Origin: Motacilla alba alba
Lineage: Eukaryota; Chordata; Aves; Passeriformes; Motacillidae
Reading direction: 5' to 3'
Assembly: GCF_015832195.1 (NCBI RefSeq)
Contig: NC_052046.1
Span: 22,250,161 to 22,314,160, forward strand
Length of the DNA: 64,000 bases
In this document: positions 1-11,549 of the stretch, in pieces
How positions within the stretch are numbered: the first letter of the stretch is position 1
Layout of the letters: every line of letters starts with the position of its first letter
Translations under genes and position numbers: made by a program
The notes under the pieces: generated by a model
What the model was told of the DNA's origin: nothing
What the model saw: only the letters and a program-made list of their open reading frames with translations
The model's database searches: none

Positions 1-45
1 GCTCATCCTGCTGGTTGAGTTCGCACACAAGTGGAATAAAAATTG
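1..45 (+). CDS. SERINC5: SERINC5 coding exon (window-truncated, 3' end)
   Basis: Codons run from position 2 and read [15 protein letters not shown], a stretch close to human SERINC5. The donor is TG|GTATGT and leaves two bases, which are completed to W by the next exon. The exon begins outside the window. Confidence 0.92.
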
Positions 46-3000
46 GTATGTGTTGTGCAAGTAGTTACTTGCTTAAAATTCTGATGGACTCTGGACCAAT
101 ACTTTTCTCATAACAAAGAATGTAGATGTGTCTTGGATGTAATTTTTGAAAGAAGACCCTTGAATCAGAGCTGTTCATATTAGCTTCATCTACTTTCTCC
201 TTTCCCGACAGAAATGTTTCCTCATTGCTCACTTCTACTCTGCTGATTTATTCTTAACCTGAACTGCTTGGTTTTCATTAGTGTCTTGGGATGCAAAAAT
301 TTCTTACTTTAAGTTATTATATATTTTATATGAAAATACATCTGCTAAGTGGAGTGGTGCAGGAGAGTAAAACTGTAGTTGCAAAATGTAATAGTGAAAC
401 CATGTGCAATGTTGTGAACTGATAAATCGTGCTTTTTCTATGTCAGCTTAATGCACATCAATTTTCTTTCTCAAATGAAGACTGATAATTTGTGTTCAAC
501 TTCTTGTCATCTAAATATGCAAGATTCCATTATCAACCTGGGTATACAATATTTGGGCATTGACTTCATTTTTGGTTCAAGTATATTTTCTATTACTGTG
601 TCTTAGCCCTTCACCTCTCATCAAATTAGAATATTTAAATTTTCCTCCTGCATATATTCTCCTGCCTCCATCTCCACCCTTTCTGTCTTACATTTCCTCC
701 TCTACAAACTCTTGCAGCTCTTTCTTGTTCTAATTAAAACACCTGCTAAGAAAGAGTTTTAGCAAACCTTCAGCTTTGATAAATTCCTGTTTCAGGGAGG
801 AAGAGGTGAGAATTCCTTATACCACAGATATTTTTAGTGCTAATTACTGTAGCTGTTTTTTTGTGGATGAAAGACTTCCAGCACCAGCGTTTAACTTCAA
901 CTCTCTTTACGTTAGATATTCTTTTAAAATAAGTCCTTTTTCCCCAAAACCACAGGAATAAAACCCCACTGAAAAGATTTTCCATCTACAAGACAGGCCA
1001 TTCTTTCAAAACAACTGTTTTAGTTGCTCCTTTTAAACCCTGGTGGGGTTTGCAAGGGGTGTTTGGAAGGTGAAGAAAGGAAAACAAGATGAACCACTCT
1101 TTAGCTGAGGGAGACCAGTGGTTAGACTCAAATGGAGAGGAGGTTTTTTGAGTGAAAGAGTAGTAAAACTTTCAAGGTAGTACAAGGAGCAGAAAAGAGG
1201 CCATGCCGTGAGCCATAAACCTCTGGTTTCGTTGTGTGGAGAGCACCACTTGCTAGCCCAGCCTGGGGTACTTGGAGTTGCTGCTGTGGAAACGCCTGAA
1301 GTATTGAGCTGAGATGTGGTGATGGGCTGGTCCCAGAGAACTCCTGGGAGTTCTAGGAGTTAGCACTGGGCTATAATTACAGAAGGAGCTGATTGTGATA
1401 GTACAGAAGATAAACACTGGTGCTAAGGAATGTTTCCCTCTGTTTCATGGGTAGGAACCTTGCAAGAATATGTGCTGGTGTAATGAGGCACACATGCTTC
1501 CGGAGAGTAAACACTGTCTTTTGTGTTTGAGGATGTGAACTCTTCAGCTGTTAGAATTTTATGTTCTGGGCAAGGGAAGACAAAGATAAGCTGCTTGTCT
1601 CTCTCTCCCCAGGACTGCAGGTGCCAACCATAAGCAGGTGTGGAATGGTCTGCTTGCCTTGGTCACTCTCATCCTGTACTCCGTTGCTGTGGCAGCTCTG
1701 GTCCTCATGGCTCTTTTCTACACACGCCCAGAGGGCTGCATGTACAACAAGGTCCTGATCGGAGTGAACGGCGGCCTGTGCCTCTTTGTGTCCCTGGTGG
1801 CCATATCGCCCTGCGTCCAGAACCGTGAGTCCACTGACCTACTCTCCTCCTGGGTTTTTGGTGCTGCCGCAGTTGTGTGCCTGGAGGCATAAGCCATGTC
1901 TGGGCAGAAAGTCTAATGGTAGATCAGAGGTGGTGCTGCTCTTGACGGTTTATCTACATTGTGAAGTGCTGTTGCTCATTGTCAGCTTGACTGCTGAAAC
2001 TACAGAGGTGTGAGACGTTCTGGGTGTGCCATCAGGCACATAGTGTAGAGAACACCCACCTGCTGATGGCTGGCTGTGTGTTGTGAAATTTACCTAAGTC
2101 TGGCAGTGGTAGCTCTCGAACTCGCAACTGTTTTACTGTTTGCTTTTGACTTCTTGGGATTTGTCATTTGTAAAGTTTGGGCCTGGTGGAGTTACCAGCA
2201 GTATTTTATACTTTGTGTGCTGTTATTATCTTGCATACATTCGGACTGAAAATAGTAGAGTGACTCCAACAGAGATTTTACAGGCAAATAAAATTATTGT
2301 TGCAGCTTTTGAAAAGCGGCTGTGTTTGGCAGAATCACAGAGGTGATTCTTTACTTACACAGGAATCACTAATGCTTTCCTAAAACAGCCCACAGAATTA
2401 AAGGATAGACTTTTTTCTCTTTATTGGACAGTAGAACTGTATCTAAACTGCCTCAAACACTTACTAACTGCCTTAAGTGGAAAAAAAAAAGAATACTGGT
2501 GTTCTTTAAAGGATATAAATTTCTTTTTCAGTTTGCTAAGTGTCTACAAAAATAACTAATTTTCCCCATTCTTATGAAGGTCAGCCCCATTCTGGCTTGC
2601 TGCAGTCAGGAGTCATCAGCTGCTATGTCATGTACCTCACTTTCTCAGCACTATCCAGCAAACCACCAGAAACAAGTAAGTTATCTATTGCTTTATGTAT
2701 GTGAAAAACGCCAATCACTAAAAATAGTAATAAAATTAGAGTAATAAAAATTTGGACAGTTATGATTAGGACAATAAAAGACAATAAAAACAAAGAGTTA
2801 CAGACAGTCCGGGTACCTTTTTCTGGGCAAAATAAGCCCAAAAAAGGACACACATTAACGCAGGATTAACCCTTAAAAGCAATAGCCTGTTGCATATTCA
2901 TATGCCTCATACATGATGCATAAATTCCCTTCAAACAAAGGATTCTGTCTGATCAGTGTCAACTTCTTCCTCTTAATTCTGATGGTGTCTTGGCATCTTC

Positions 3001-6000
3001 AGGGCTGACAGGGTCTTCAGGGCAGAGCGGGGCAGGAAGAAGTTAGTTTCCTTCTGATAAGGGAGCAATAAATTATTTTTCTCTGAAAGATTTAGGTGTC
3101 CTGTGGCTGCTGTCTCAGTGCGAGTACCTCATTCCTCTCTTTGAAAAAAGTATCTTACATAGCATAGTTTCTATTTTAACATTATGTTATAGCCTAAGAA
3201 AATTAATACAGCATAACCTTCTAACATAACACATATAATATTAGTTTTAATAGTTGTGAAAAGGCAATCATAAAATACACATTCTTCACAATGTAAGTGC
3301 TTTTAAACATGTCGTGTATTAAAAGCAAGAATTTAGCAAAACCTGAATCAACAGACTCAGGGATATAGAAGTGCTGGGTTTGGTCTTCAAAGAAAAAATT
3401 GCAAATGGTACGAATAAATCTGTGCAGCCAAGAGACTGTGCAATTGGCACTCTCCCTGGGTGTTAAAAGCTTTGGTCTAGGGGCACTTTACTTACCTTGG
3501 GTGAGTTGCATCTGTTGCACCATTTCGTATGAACAAATTTCCCAAAGTCTTGTAGTCTGTGCCTCATATGACAAGTACACGTTCTCGTAATACTGAATAT
3601 GACAAAATACATAATGTGTTAGGTCACATGATAGGAAAGGGTTGGAGCAAATGGCTCTTGGATTCCTCTGAAAGAAGCTGAGTGATCAGCTCCATCCAAA
3701 GGTTTACAAGGTCCAGTTAGTATGTGCTGGCCATCAAAGTGGATACTAATATGACTCTTTTTTTCTCCTAGAATTAGTCTGCTCGATAGGCCTGGACTCG
3801 TAATGAAGGAAAATCTTGAGTACCACTTGTATTTCATTTTGAGAGGAAATATTCAAAGAAAGGACTTGGAGTTATGTCTCAGAGTTATGTTGCAGCTGAG
3901 ATGATGCCGTTCTTCAGCAGAGTTGTTGAGCTCCACTTGCCTTTCAGCCACTAGTATTGCAGTTCAGGAGTATGGAACTCATTAGAATTTTAGGTTCTTG
4001 ACACAGCAAAACCAGAGCAAGACTTCACAGCACAGTTCAAACTTTCTTTTACCCAAATAAATGTCAGATTCATATGTTTGCATTGGAAGCATTCTTTTCA
4101 CTTAAAGAAGATTTTTCTGGTTTGAGTTAGTACACCCTTTCTTTATTATTGCCCAACTTTTAGTGTTCAATAGCTGAAACAACAATAGCTAGAGGAAAAT
4201 AAGTCCAATGACAGGAAGGAAAAGTTTATACAGACACTTCTCAAGAAGAAAGGGGAGAGGTAGGGGAAAAAGTCTGTCATACTTGCGTAGGTACAGATAT
4301 ACACACAAGAGTATTCTAGAGTTAGGAAGTAAACCAGACAGTATTTAGGTGTAAAATTTACTTATGGAACTTGAGCCATGTTTTGAATTGATACAAAGTT
4401 GAATTTAGAAGGCATCTGAGTTACTCAAAAGTCTGTCCACAGTGTAAAAAGAAGAAGGAGAAGAAAATAATATGTGGAATTAAATAATAATGCCTTGTGT
4501 TGCTTCATGCTTGTCACAGACAAAGTCTTCAGCAGTTAAGTGAATGTTCTGATTCTTCTAGTATATATTGCAAGTGTGGTTATTGCATTTGTTACAGTAT
4601 GTGTCAAGCACACTCTCAGACCTCCTTGTCTTCGAATGCCTGAGAATTTTCACAGTTGTCATCTGCTCTCAGAGGTGCTCCTTCTTTGCCTGCCTGTGTG
4701 ATAAGGACTCCACATTTGCTTGTCAGCTTTCACACTGACATGTGCTAGAGAATGTGTGACGTGCAGGTACTTACTGTGAGGTCCCAGCCCTGTTGCTCAG
4801 GTTTGCCATGAACTTACCTAACATTGATTTGGCTGAGAAGAGGGCAACTACTGACCACCTTTTTTTACTGTGTATGGATTTTATAGTTGTCCTCAAGGCA
4901 CCCTTGCTGTCAAAGACATTTACGGTCTTAGTTCTGTACTGTCTTGGTCTTACATGCTTTTGTAGCCTTGGGTGAAGTGTTGGCAGACTTCCAACTTCCT
5001 ATTTCTTAGTTCACAAAACAGTTGTTTTTTTCCTTGTTTGTCTGTTGTGGTCAGACAGGAAATTTTAGTACCCTACTAGGTTGCATTTTTGTTTTGTCTG
5101 AAACACAGAGTCTGCCAGGTCAAATTTACCCATTTTTTTCTCTGTGATCTTTCTAAGAGATAGACAGAAACAACTTAAATTTACCTACCTACTGTCAGAT
5201 AATAAAAATTCAATTAAAGCCTTCAGTCTGAAGACTACTTTAAAATGGAATGAAATTGGAATGAAATGAGCTCTGCAAACTGTTCTTTTTGTTTGTTTGG
5301 GAAGTCCTGGATGAAAACAACCGGAATATCACAATCTGTGTACCTGAATTCAGTCAAGGCCTGCACAGAGATGAAAACCTGGTTACTGGCTTGGGCACTA
5401 CGATTCTCTTTGGCTGCATTTTATATTCTTGGTAAGTCTGGGAGTTTGCAGTTACCTTTCTGTAAATGCAATATTGTGGTCCAAAGAGTGAAGGCTTATA
5501 GCAGGCCTCGCACAAAGTCACAGAGAGGTGTGGAATAAAGCTGAGCTGGAAGGTTCGTATTTTCCTCACCTTCAGAATTTTAGACATTTTAGCTAAAAAT
5601 GTTCAACAAGACAATACAACTTTTGAAACAAATATATCTCATTAAAATCAAATAGGGCAAATTATCTAGAGGCAGAGGGAAAGAAATTCCACCTGTCCAT
5701 GATCCCAAGTAATCTCAATGTTAAACTCTAAAACTCTATACAGTTACATTCACCTGAAAAATCTGTCTGAAATTTTTGTAGCCTCCTGGCAGAGGCTATG
5801 AGTGTCCTTGAAGGTCTTTACAGCAAATAACCTATTGTGGGAGGGTTTAGGGCTTCCTTTGAACAAATGATGAGCACAGTATTGCCATCAGGATTTGCCA
5901 TTGATCTGCTCTAAAAAAACCCTTCTTGTGCCTGTGCTGCTCACCTTTGGTGCTCATCTTATATTGTTGCAGCCCACTTCAATAAATTAAGTTATGCTCT

Positions 6001-9000
6001 GGGACAGGGAGTTGCTGGTGGTTGAAAGGTGGTGTGCCGTTTATTTTGGCTGTGCAGCTTGCCAGGAGACAGCACTGCCTGTCTGCTGCAGATTTTTGAG
6101 CAGGTTCTGCTACTGAATCAGTCAACTTCAAAATTCACATTCAGAAACCCCTTCATATTTTTGTGAAGTGAAAACAAGAGACTTATTCTTCTGTTTATCA
6201 AATACATGTTCCATTTTGTTCTGATATAAAATATATGAATATGGATATCATGGATCTAGTTCACATTAGAAGGGCACTTACAGTGCATCAGGGAGGTGTT
6301 TCAGCACACAGACAATATTCATGTAGCCTGCCACTGACCTGAACCATGTAGCTGGGGAGGTAAGAATACCTTCATGGGGGTTGTTTTGAAGCATTGCTTG
6401 CCAAGGCTCAGTGTGTACACCAAGGCCTTCCTGTGAGTAATGGGAAGTATGCATTTCACATCCTAAAAGGGCAGGACAGGGCAAGAAGTGTTTCCTATCA
6501 GAAGAAATTAGAAAAGATTCCCCCACAGATAACTGCAGTCATGCAAGAAAATAATTTCTAGGAACTGGTACACTGACAACTGTTGCTGGTAATTTACTTT
6601 TGAAAACTGACTGCCAGAGACCTGTGAGTTTGCTGGCAAAGCCTTTACAGAAATGCTGAGACAAAGTGATGGCTGTGAACTGAGTATAAATGCACTGGTT
6701 GTGCACAGCAGGGGAGATCTCTTCTGGCTTGTAAATTGGAGCACTTAACATTTTGCTGGTGTCAGATGGTGAATTCATCACCTTTCTGGAGTGACTTTGA
6801 AGCTTATGATTCAGTCTGAGCTGGCCAGTGGCCATCTGCCAGGCTAGTTTCTACCTAGTGCAGGACAAACTTTTCACATACTTAGTGCTTGATGATAGCA
6901 TCCAGGCAAATGCTTGGCTGAGACATGGGAGTAGACTATATATGTTTGCTGTGATGTTGAAGAGTTATCCTGCCGGGGCTATAGTTATGTCCAGGGCTTT
7001 GACACTGTCTTCTTTTCCTCCTAGTTTGACCTCAACAACACGTGCAAGCTCAGAGGCACTGAGAGGAATATATGCAACAGCTGAAACCGAAGTGAGTTCT
7101 TGCTTCTTCCCACAGGATTTTTGTGTAGATTTTTTCCCATGCTTTTATTGCCCTTTTTTTTTTTTTTTTTGTGGCCAGTAATCTGAAAAGAGAAGCTATT
7201 CTCAGTAGCATATATGCTATGTGCCTCTGGGTATGGACTCATCAGAACATTTATTCACATTGGTGCTTCTGTAGGTCTTGCTGGTCCTATGGAGGTGCCT
7301 TTATGTACTGAAACTATTTGCTGCTCTTGAAGTTTATTCAGCATCCTGCAGACTTCCTGTAAATCTTGTGTTTGGCATGAGCTCATGTCCTCTCATTTAA
7401 GGGAAAAGTGTGCTGGAAAGCTACCAGAAGAAAATGTGGAGGTGTTATTGAACATTTTAAGTCTTGGTTGCCTTTGTTTTCGTAGCAACTAAGATCCCAA
7501 GTTCTTATCTTTTATTTTTGTTTCCATACATAAGTACTTCCTTTCTTTTTGCCTATAATTTAATCTCTGATTGTATTTCTTGTCACTGTTTCAGCTGTAC
7601 AAGTTTCTTTGTTCTACTTACCTGTTACATTGGCTTCCTTGTCCTGGGAACACCCAGAAAACTCTGGGAAATCAGTGGGGTTTTGCTAAGTAACAGTTTC
7701 CCTTTGCTTAGGCTTGCTAGTGATGCTCTTCAAATATATATGTGTGTTTGGAAGATAAGTCTCCATCTCTAGCTCTCTCTGCATTGGTGTTACTTGCATC
7801 TGCAGTTTTAGCTTCTGTTTCACAAGTTTTTAATCAGAGTGTGAGAGTTCAAAACCACAGAGATATCTGCTGAGGCCTTTAGTGTTTGCAGTAGCTGGGC
7901 ATGGGGAATCACAAGACATTCCAATGTAGGAGTGCCAGGGCGCTTCCCTGTGGCAGGATGCTGTGGCTGGACAGGGCGCCAGTGCCAGCCCAGCCCTCGC
8001 TGCCAGCTGGGCACGGAGCACAGACCAGGCATGGCCCTCCTCAGGCAGGTCCTGATGGGGCCTGTGCCTTTAAACCCTGTTGCTGAGGGACAGGACGGGA
8101 AGCACTGCAGAGAAAACAGCCACCTTTTGTGCCCCTGCACCTCCTCTCCCAGCCTTGCACTGTAGGAGACCTCTGTCAGAGGTGTGGCTCTGCGCCCCAT
8201 GGAGGAGTGCTGGGAAGGCTGGGACCTATGGCACGGCATGGATTTGGGATGTGGCCCCTCATCAGGAAGGTCCATCTCATCAGCCAGAGTACTTGCCCAC
8301 TGGATTAGTTCTGGATTGTTGGGTTTTAAATAGTGTACAAGAGCCACTAAATGTAAATATAAAGAAAGGACTGCTGCAGAGCACTGCACTCTGATTGCCT
8401 CCAGCCCAGAGAGGGTTTGTCAACTCTGCTGGAGGCAGCTACTGTTAGGGGTTAGGGCAGGTGGGCCAGTGTTGCTAATTCCAGTCTGTGCCAGGACTAA
8501 ATTACAACTGGTTAAAATGTTGAAGGGAACCCCAGTGCTTGCTTCAGAATACGAGTACAGCCCCACCATAAGGCAGGCTGGCGCTGTAGGTGAGACTTGG
8601 CACAAGCAGAGCAGAAAGAGGCAGAGAATAAGGAGTTTATGTTGTCTCGGACAGTCTTTTGTGAAAGAATGAGCTTTTTGGCTTTTCCTGAGTTTATGAA
8701 CCCACTGAGTACAGGTAATCAGGGATATGTGGGGTGAACCTCCCACTTGATGTTTCTGCTGTACATTTTACTTTGAAGACCTGTTGTCTGGGAAAGCATG
8801 CAACGAGTCCCTGCAACAGGGGATAAGCTAAAACATAAAGTTTAGAAGTGCAAAGCATAAATATTTATTCATGTGCATGTGGTATCCCAACCAAACTGGA
8901 GCACCCCAAATGAGGTTTTACACAAGGGTCTTCTACCCTTGCCGCATTCAGGTGCAGCATGATTTGACTAATCGTTGGCACCCATACCGTCATTACTAAT

Positions 9001-11549
9001 CATAATAAAACTTTGCAAAGCAACTATATTTCTGAAGCAGTCTTGCTGCTTGTCTGTTGATCCAGGCATCCTTTAAGTCAGTCTTGAGACAGCTATTTAT
9101 CTATGATGCTGCTGTGGTTTCACAGGTGTTTTAGAGGCCCTAGGATGCCTGCCTCATCTTGGCTGCCCAGGGCCATGTTTTATCCTACATGGACATCTCT
9201 AAGTTTCCAAGAAGCAGTGTCCTTATTTCCAGCACTGGGCAGTCCTTTACTTTGTTTTACTTAAGTGTGAACAATACCAAAGTCTCCAGTAAAATTCCAG
9301 TGCCTCATTAGATTGTACAATATGCTGTGAACTAATACAAGTAAACAAAGTTAACACACTTTCATGGTATAAAAACTGATTGATGTAATAGGAAAGTGAA
9401 TTTTCCTAACAGGGTTCATTGTCTTAATCAGACCACAAGCAAAAGAAATCCCAGAGAAGGATACTATGAGTACAAATAATACTTGTCATGCACTACAGAA
9501 AGTGCTGACTTTTACTGTAGTCTGGTGGAGGAAATACTCTTATATTTGTTTATTGGATGGTCAGCACCTTTTCTCCATTTACATTACCATTTGACACAGA
9601 AGATGTAAATTTCAGCTTTTCTTTCTCCATCAGAGAGATGGAGAAAAAGATTTCCTTTTTTTTTCCTTCAAAAAAAAAAGGAAATCTTTATTTAAATAAA
9701 ATAGTAAAACCAGGTTTCTGCTTTTATCTTTTATTCATTCTTCTTGTGCTCATTCTGGTTCTATTTCAGCAAAATATTGTAAAGAGAAGTACATTTCACA
9801 CTGGTACAGTTGTAATTTCCAACCTGTGCATCAGAACTTTAAAAGCTCCCTATATTTTCATCTTAGTACAGAAATGTCCTAAAAAGCACTTGTATGCACA
9901 TCTAAATAGATAAGTCCCCTAAATATGAATGTGCTTTATTGTAGCTTTTCCACCATTTTGTCATAATTATTTGAATCTGTGTTGGACCTAGAGTTATGTA
10001 AAATGGATAGAGTAATTTTTAAAGACTGACTCATTTCTTCAAATTTACTGAGCAGGCTTTTCCAAAGCTTGGAAACTGCTGTTCTGAGCTGCTGAGCAAA
10101 TCCTAATTTAAGTTTTGTGCTGGTTAGAACTACAAACCAGACTTTTCTAAATTAGTGTCTGTAGTTTAGACTTAACAGACCTTCCTTCCCCAGCTGTTCT
10201 GCTTTGCTGTAGCACAGGTTCTTATCCCCTTCCTGTTGTCTGTTCCACAGGTAGCTCGTTGTTGCTTTTGCTGTGTACCTGACGGAGACGGTAATTATGT
10301 TTTCTCTGCACAATTTACCATATTTGTGGCTTGTGGACCAAAGCTGAGAGAGTAAGGACACTGCTGTGGATGGAGAAGTGCTCATACCCTCATTCAATAG
10401 AGTACTGAATGCAAATTGATGCAGATGAAGTGTTCCACGTTAAGCTACAGGGAGAAGCAAGAGATGTCACAACACCATTTCAAAAATACTAGGAATACTA
10501 GGCTAGTTAATAATTCTTTAAAGTACATTTCATTCCTGCAACATACAAAGAGTAATCTCTGGTTTTGGTGTGCCTGTGAGTGTAACTGGCTGCTGGACTT
10601 TTGGCTCAGCAGCTCTGCAAGTGCTGCACTTGAAGAGTGAGATAGGAAGGGAGTGTCCTATTTGCAGACCTGGTACAATCAGGATTATCAGCTTGGACTT
10701 GCCAGAAAAATATTGCACAGGTAGAGCAATTTAAATGCTCTCAGTGCTCAAAATCTACTCAGTAATCCAGGAAGCTCTTACAAGGCAGGATTTCAGTTTT
10801 AGTTCAGTTTTTCATGCATGGCTTAGGCCCACGCCCTGAGGATGAGAAAGTGTTCAAGTGTTACACTGTGTCAATCATGCTTTCCCAAATCACACTGTAG
10901 ATGTATTGCTGTGTTCTCTGTGAAGCCAGCTGCTGTTTTCAGTTCTCATTACATTTGCAAAACTTTCTTGTTTCCTCTCTCTTACAGCTGATGCTGAAGA
11001 GCATGTTGAAAAAAGGGGAGGCCAGACTGTAGTTTATGATGAGAAGAAGGGCACAGTGTACAGTTATGCCTACTTCCACTTTGTTTTCTTCCTGGCTTCT
11101 CTCTATGTGATGATGACAGTAACTCACTGGTTCCAGTAAGTGTATTTCTTTAATGTGTTCCTTTAATGCCGACAAATTAACTTCTCTCTGTGTTGAGAGG
11201 GAAGATGCAAATGGGAAGTTCTGCTGTGTGGGTGTTTCCAATCCTTATGGTATAAGTTTATAGAGACATTACAAGTCTTTCGTGGGCATTCTTGAGCAAG
11301 ATCTTGCTCTGTAAAGGGCTGCTCTCCCTTGCTTCTTCCATGGTTTAACCTAGTTAAAGTCTTTTGTGTCATTCTGTTTTTTTTTTTTTTTCCCTTAACA
11401 GTTATGAAAGTGCTCAGATTGAAAAGTTCTTCACTGGAACCTGGTCTATCTTCTGGATTAAGATGGTCTCCTGTTGGGTCTGTGTCTGTCTGTACTTATG
11501 GACTCTTATTGCTCCACTCTGTTGCCCAACCAGAGAGTTCTCAGTGTGA
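1..11549 (+). CDS. SERINC5: SERINC5, 3' part of gene (last 8 coding segments)
   Basis: SERINC5 is a multipass membrane protein of the serine incorporator family, found at the plasma membrane. Family knowledge: human SERINC5 behaves as a lipid scramblase and restricts infectivity of some enveloped retroviruses. Joining 1-45, 1613-1824, 2580-2675, 5305-5431, 7025-7091, 10251-10290, 10988-11135 and 11402-11549 gives one open frame of 293 residues plus stop, about the last two thirds of a protein that is about 461 residues in human. Every junction has GT/AG ends and compatible phase. Recognisable stretches are [11 protein letters not shown], the [22 protein letters not shown] helix, [19 protein letters not shown] and the terminal CCPTREFSV. 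At least six hydrophobic helices are visible. The 5' exons lie before position 1. No frameshift or stop is seen, so the gene looks intact here. I am confident of the paralogue from the [10 protein letters not shown] and C-terminal sequences, though SERINC1-4 share the fold. Confidence 0.96.
1613..1824 (+). CDS. SERINC5: SERINC5 coding exon, two membrane helices
   Basis: The acceptor is TCTCTCCCCAG and the donor is CC|GTGAGT. The exon reads [20 protein letters not shown] and continues through [18 protein letters not shown] to AISPCVQN. It contains two hydrophobic helices (roughly [20 protein letters not shown] and [13 protein letters not shown]). The phase matches both neighbours. Confidence 0.95.
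2580..2675 (+). CDS. SERINC5: SERINC5 coding exon
   Basis: The acceptor is CTTATGAAG and the donor is A|GTAAGT. The exon encodes [20 protein letters not shown] then [12 protein letters not shown]. It forms one transmembrane helix followed by the start of a luminal or extracellular loop. Confidence 0.95.
5305..5431 (+). CDS. SERINC5: SERINC5 coding exon with glycosylation sequon
   Basis: The acceptor is TGGGAAG and the donor is TG|GTAAGT. The exon encodes [20 protein letters not shown] then [24 protein letters not shown] is a potential N-glycosylation sequon in the extracellular loop, followed by a membrane helix. Confidence 0.94.
7025..7091 (+). CDS. SERINC5: SERINC5 coding exon, start of long cytoplasmic loop
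   Basis: The acceptor is TTTTCCTCCTAG and the donor is GAA|GTGAGT. It encodes [20 protein letters not shown] then TE, which begins the long cytosolic loop that in human SERINC5 is called intracellular loop 4. Confidence 0.94.
9646..9700. repeat. Long perfect hairpin and adjoining palindrome
   Basis: AAAGATTTCC followed by nine T pairs with an A-run and GGAAATCTTT, giving a 19-bp perfect stem with a loop of five or six bases. The right arm runs into TTTATTTAAATAAA, a 14-bp perfect palindrome that contains AATAAA. It lies in a SERINC5 intron. Confidence 0.9.
10251..10290 (+). CDS. SERINC5: SERINC5 40-nt coding exon, cysteine cluster
   Basis: The acceptor is TGTCTGTTCCACAG and the donor is G|GTAATT. 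The exon is only 40 nt and encodes [13 protein letters not shown] plus one base. The cluster CCFCC lies in the cytosolic loop next to the membrane, so palmitoylation is plausible (inference). The human counterpart has a similar ARCCFC start. Skipping this exon would break the frame. Confidence 0.92.
10988..11135 (+). CDS. SERINC5: SERINC5 coding exon, conserved YDEKKGTVY segment
   Basis: The acceptor is CTCTCTTACAG and the donor is CA|GTAAGT. It encodes [20 protein letters not shown] then [20 protein letters not shown] and VMMTVTHWF. The acidic and basic loop segment before YDEKKG looks somewhat different from human. The hydrophobic part is the penultimate helix. Confidence 0.95.
11402..11549 (+). 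CDS. SERINC5: SERINC5 last coding exon
   Basis: The acceptor is a T-rich tract then CCCTTAACAG. It reads [20 protein letters not shown], then [20 protein letters not shown] and the end CPTREFSV, with a TGA at 11547-11549. The final helix and the C-terminus match the SERINC5 family end almost exactly. Confidence 0.96.

Larger units (their letters stand above)
46..10987 (+). other. SERINC5 introns: what they hold
   Basis: Introns lie at 46-1612, 1825-2579, 2676-5304, 5432-7024, 7092-10250 and 10291-10987. Most of this is AT-rich unique-looking sequence with no recognised gene. A GC-richer patch at about 7900-8300 contains a chance-length antisense open frame. The intron 7092-10250 also carries a long perfect hairpin (9646-9689). 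I see no clear transposon in these introns. Confidence 0.6.
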
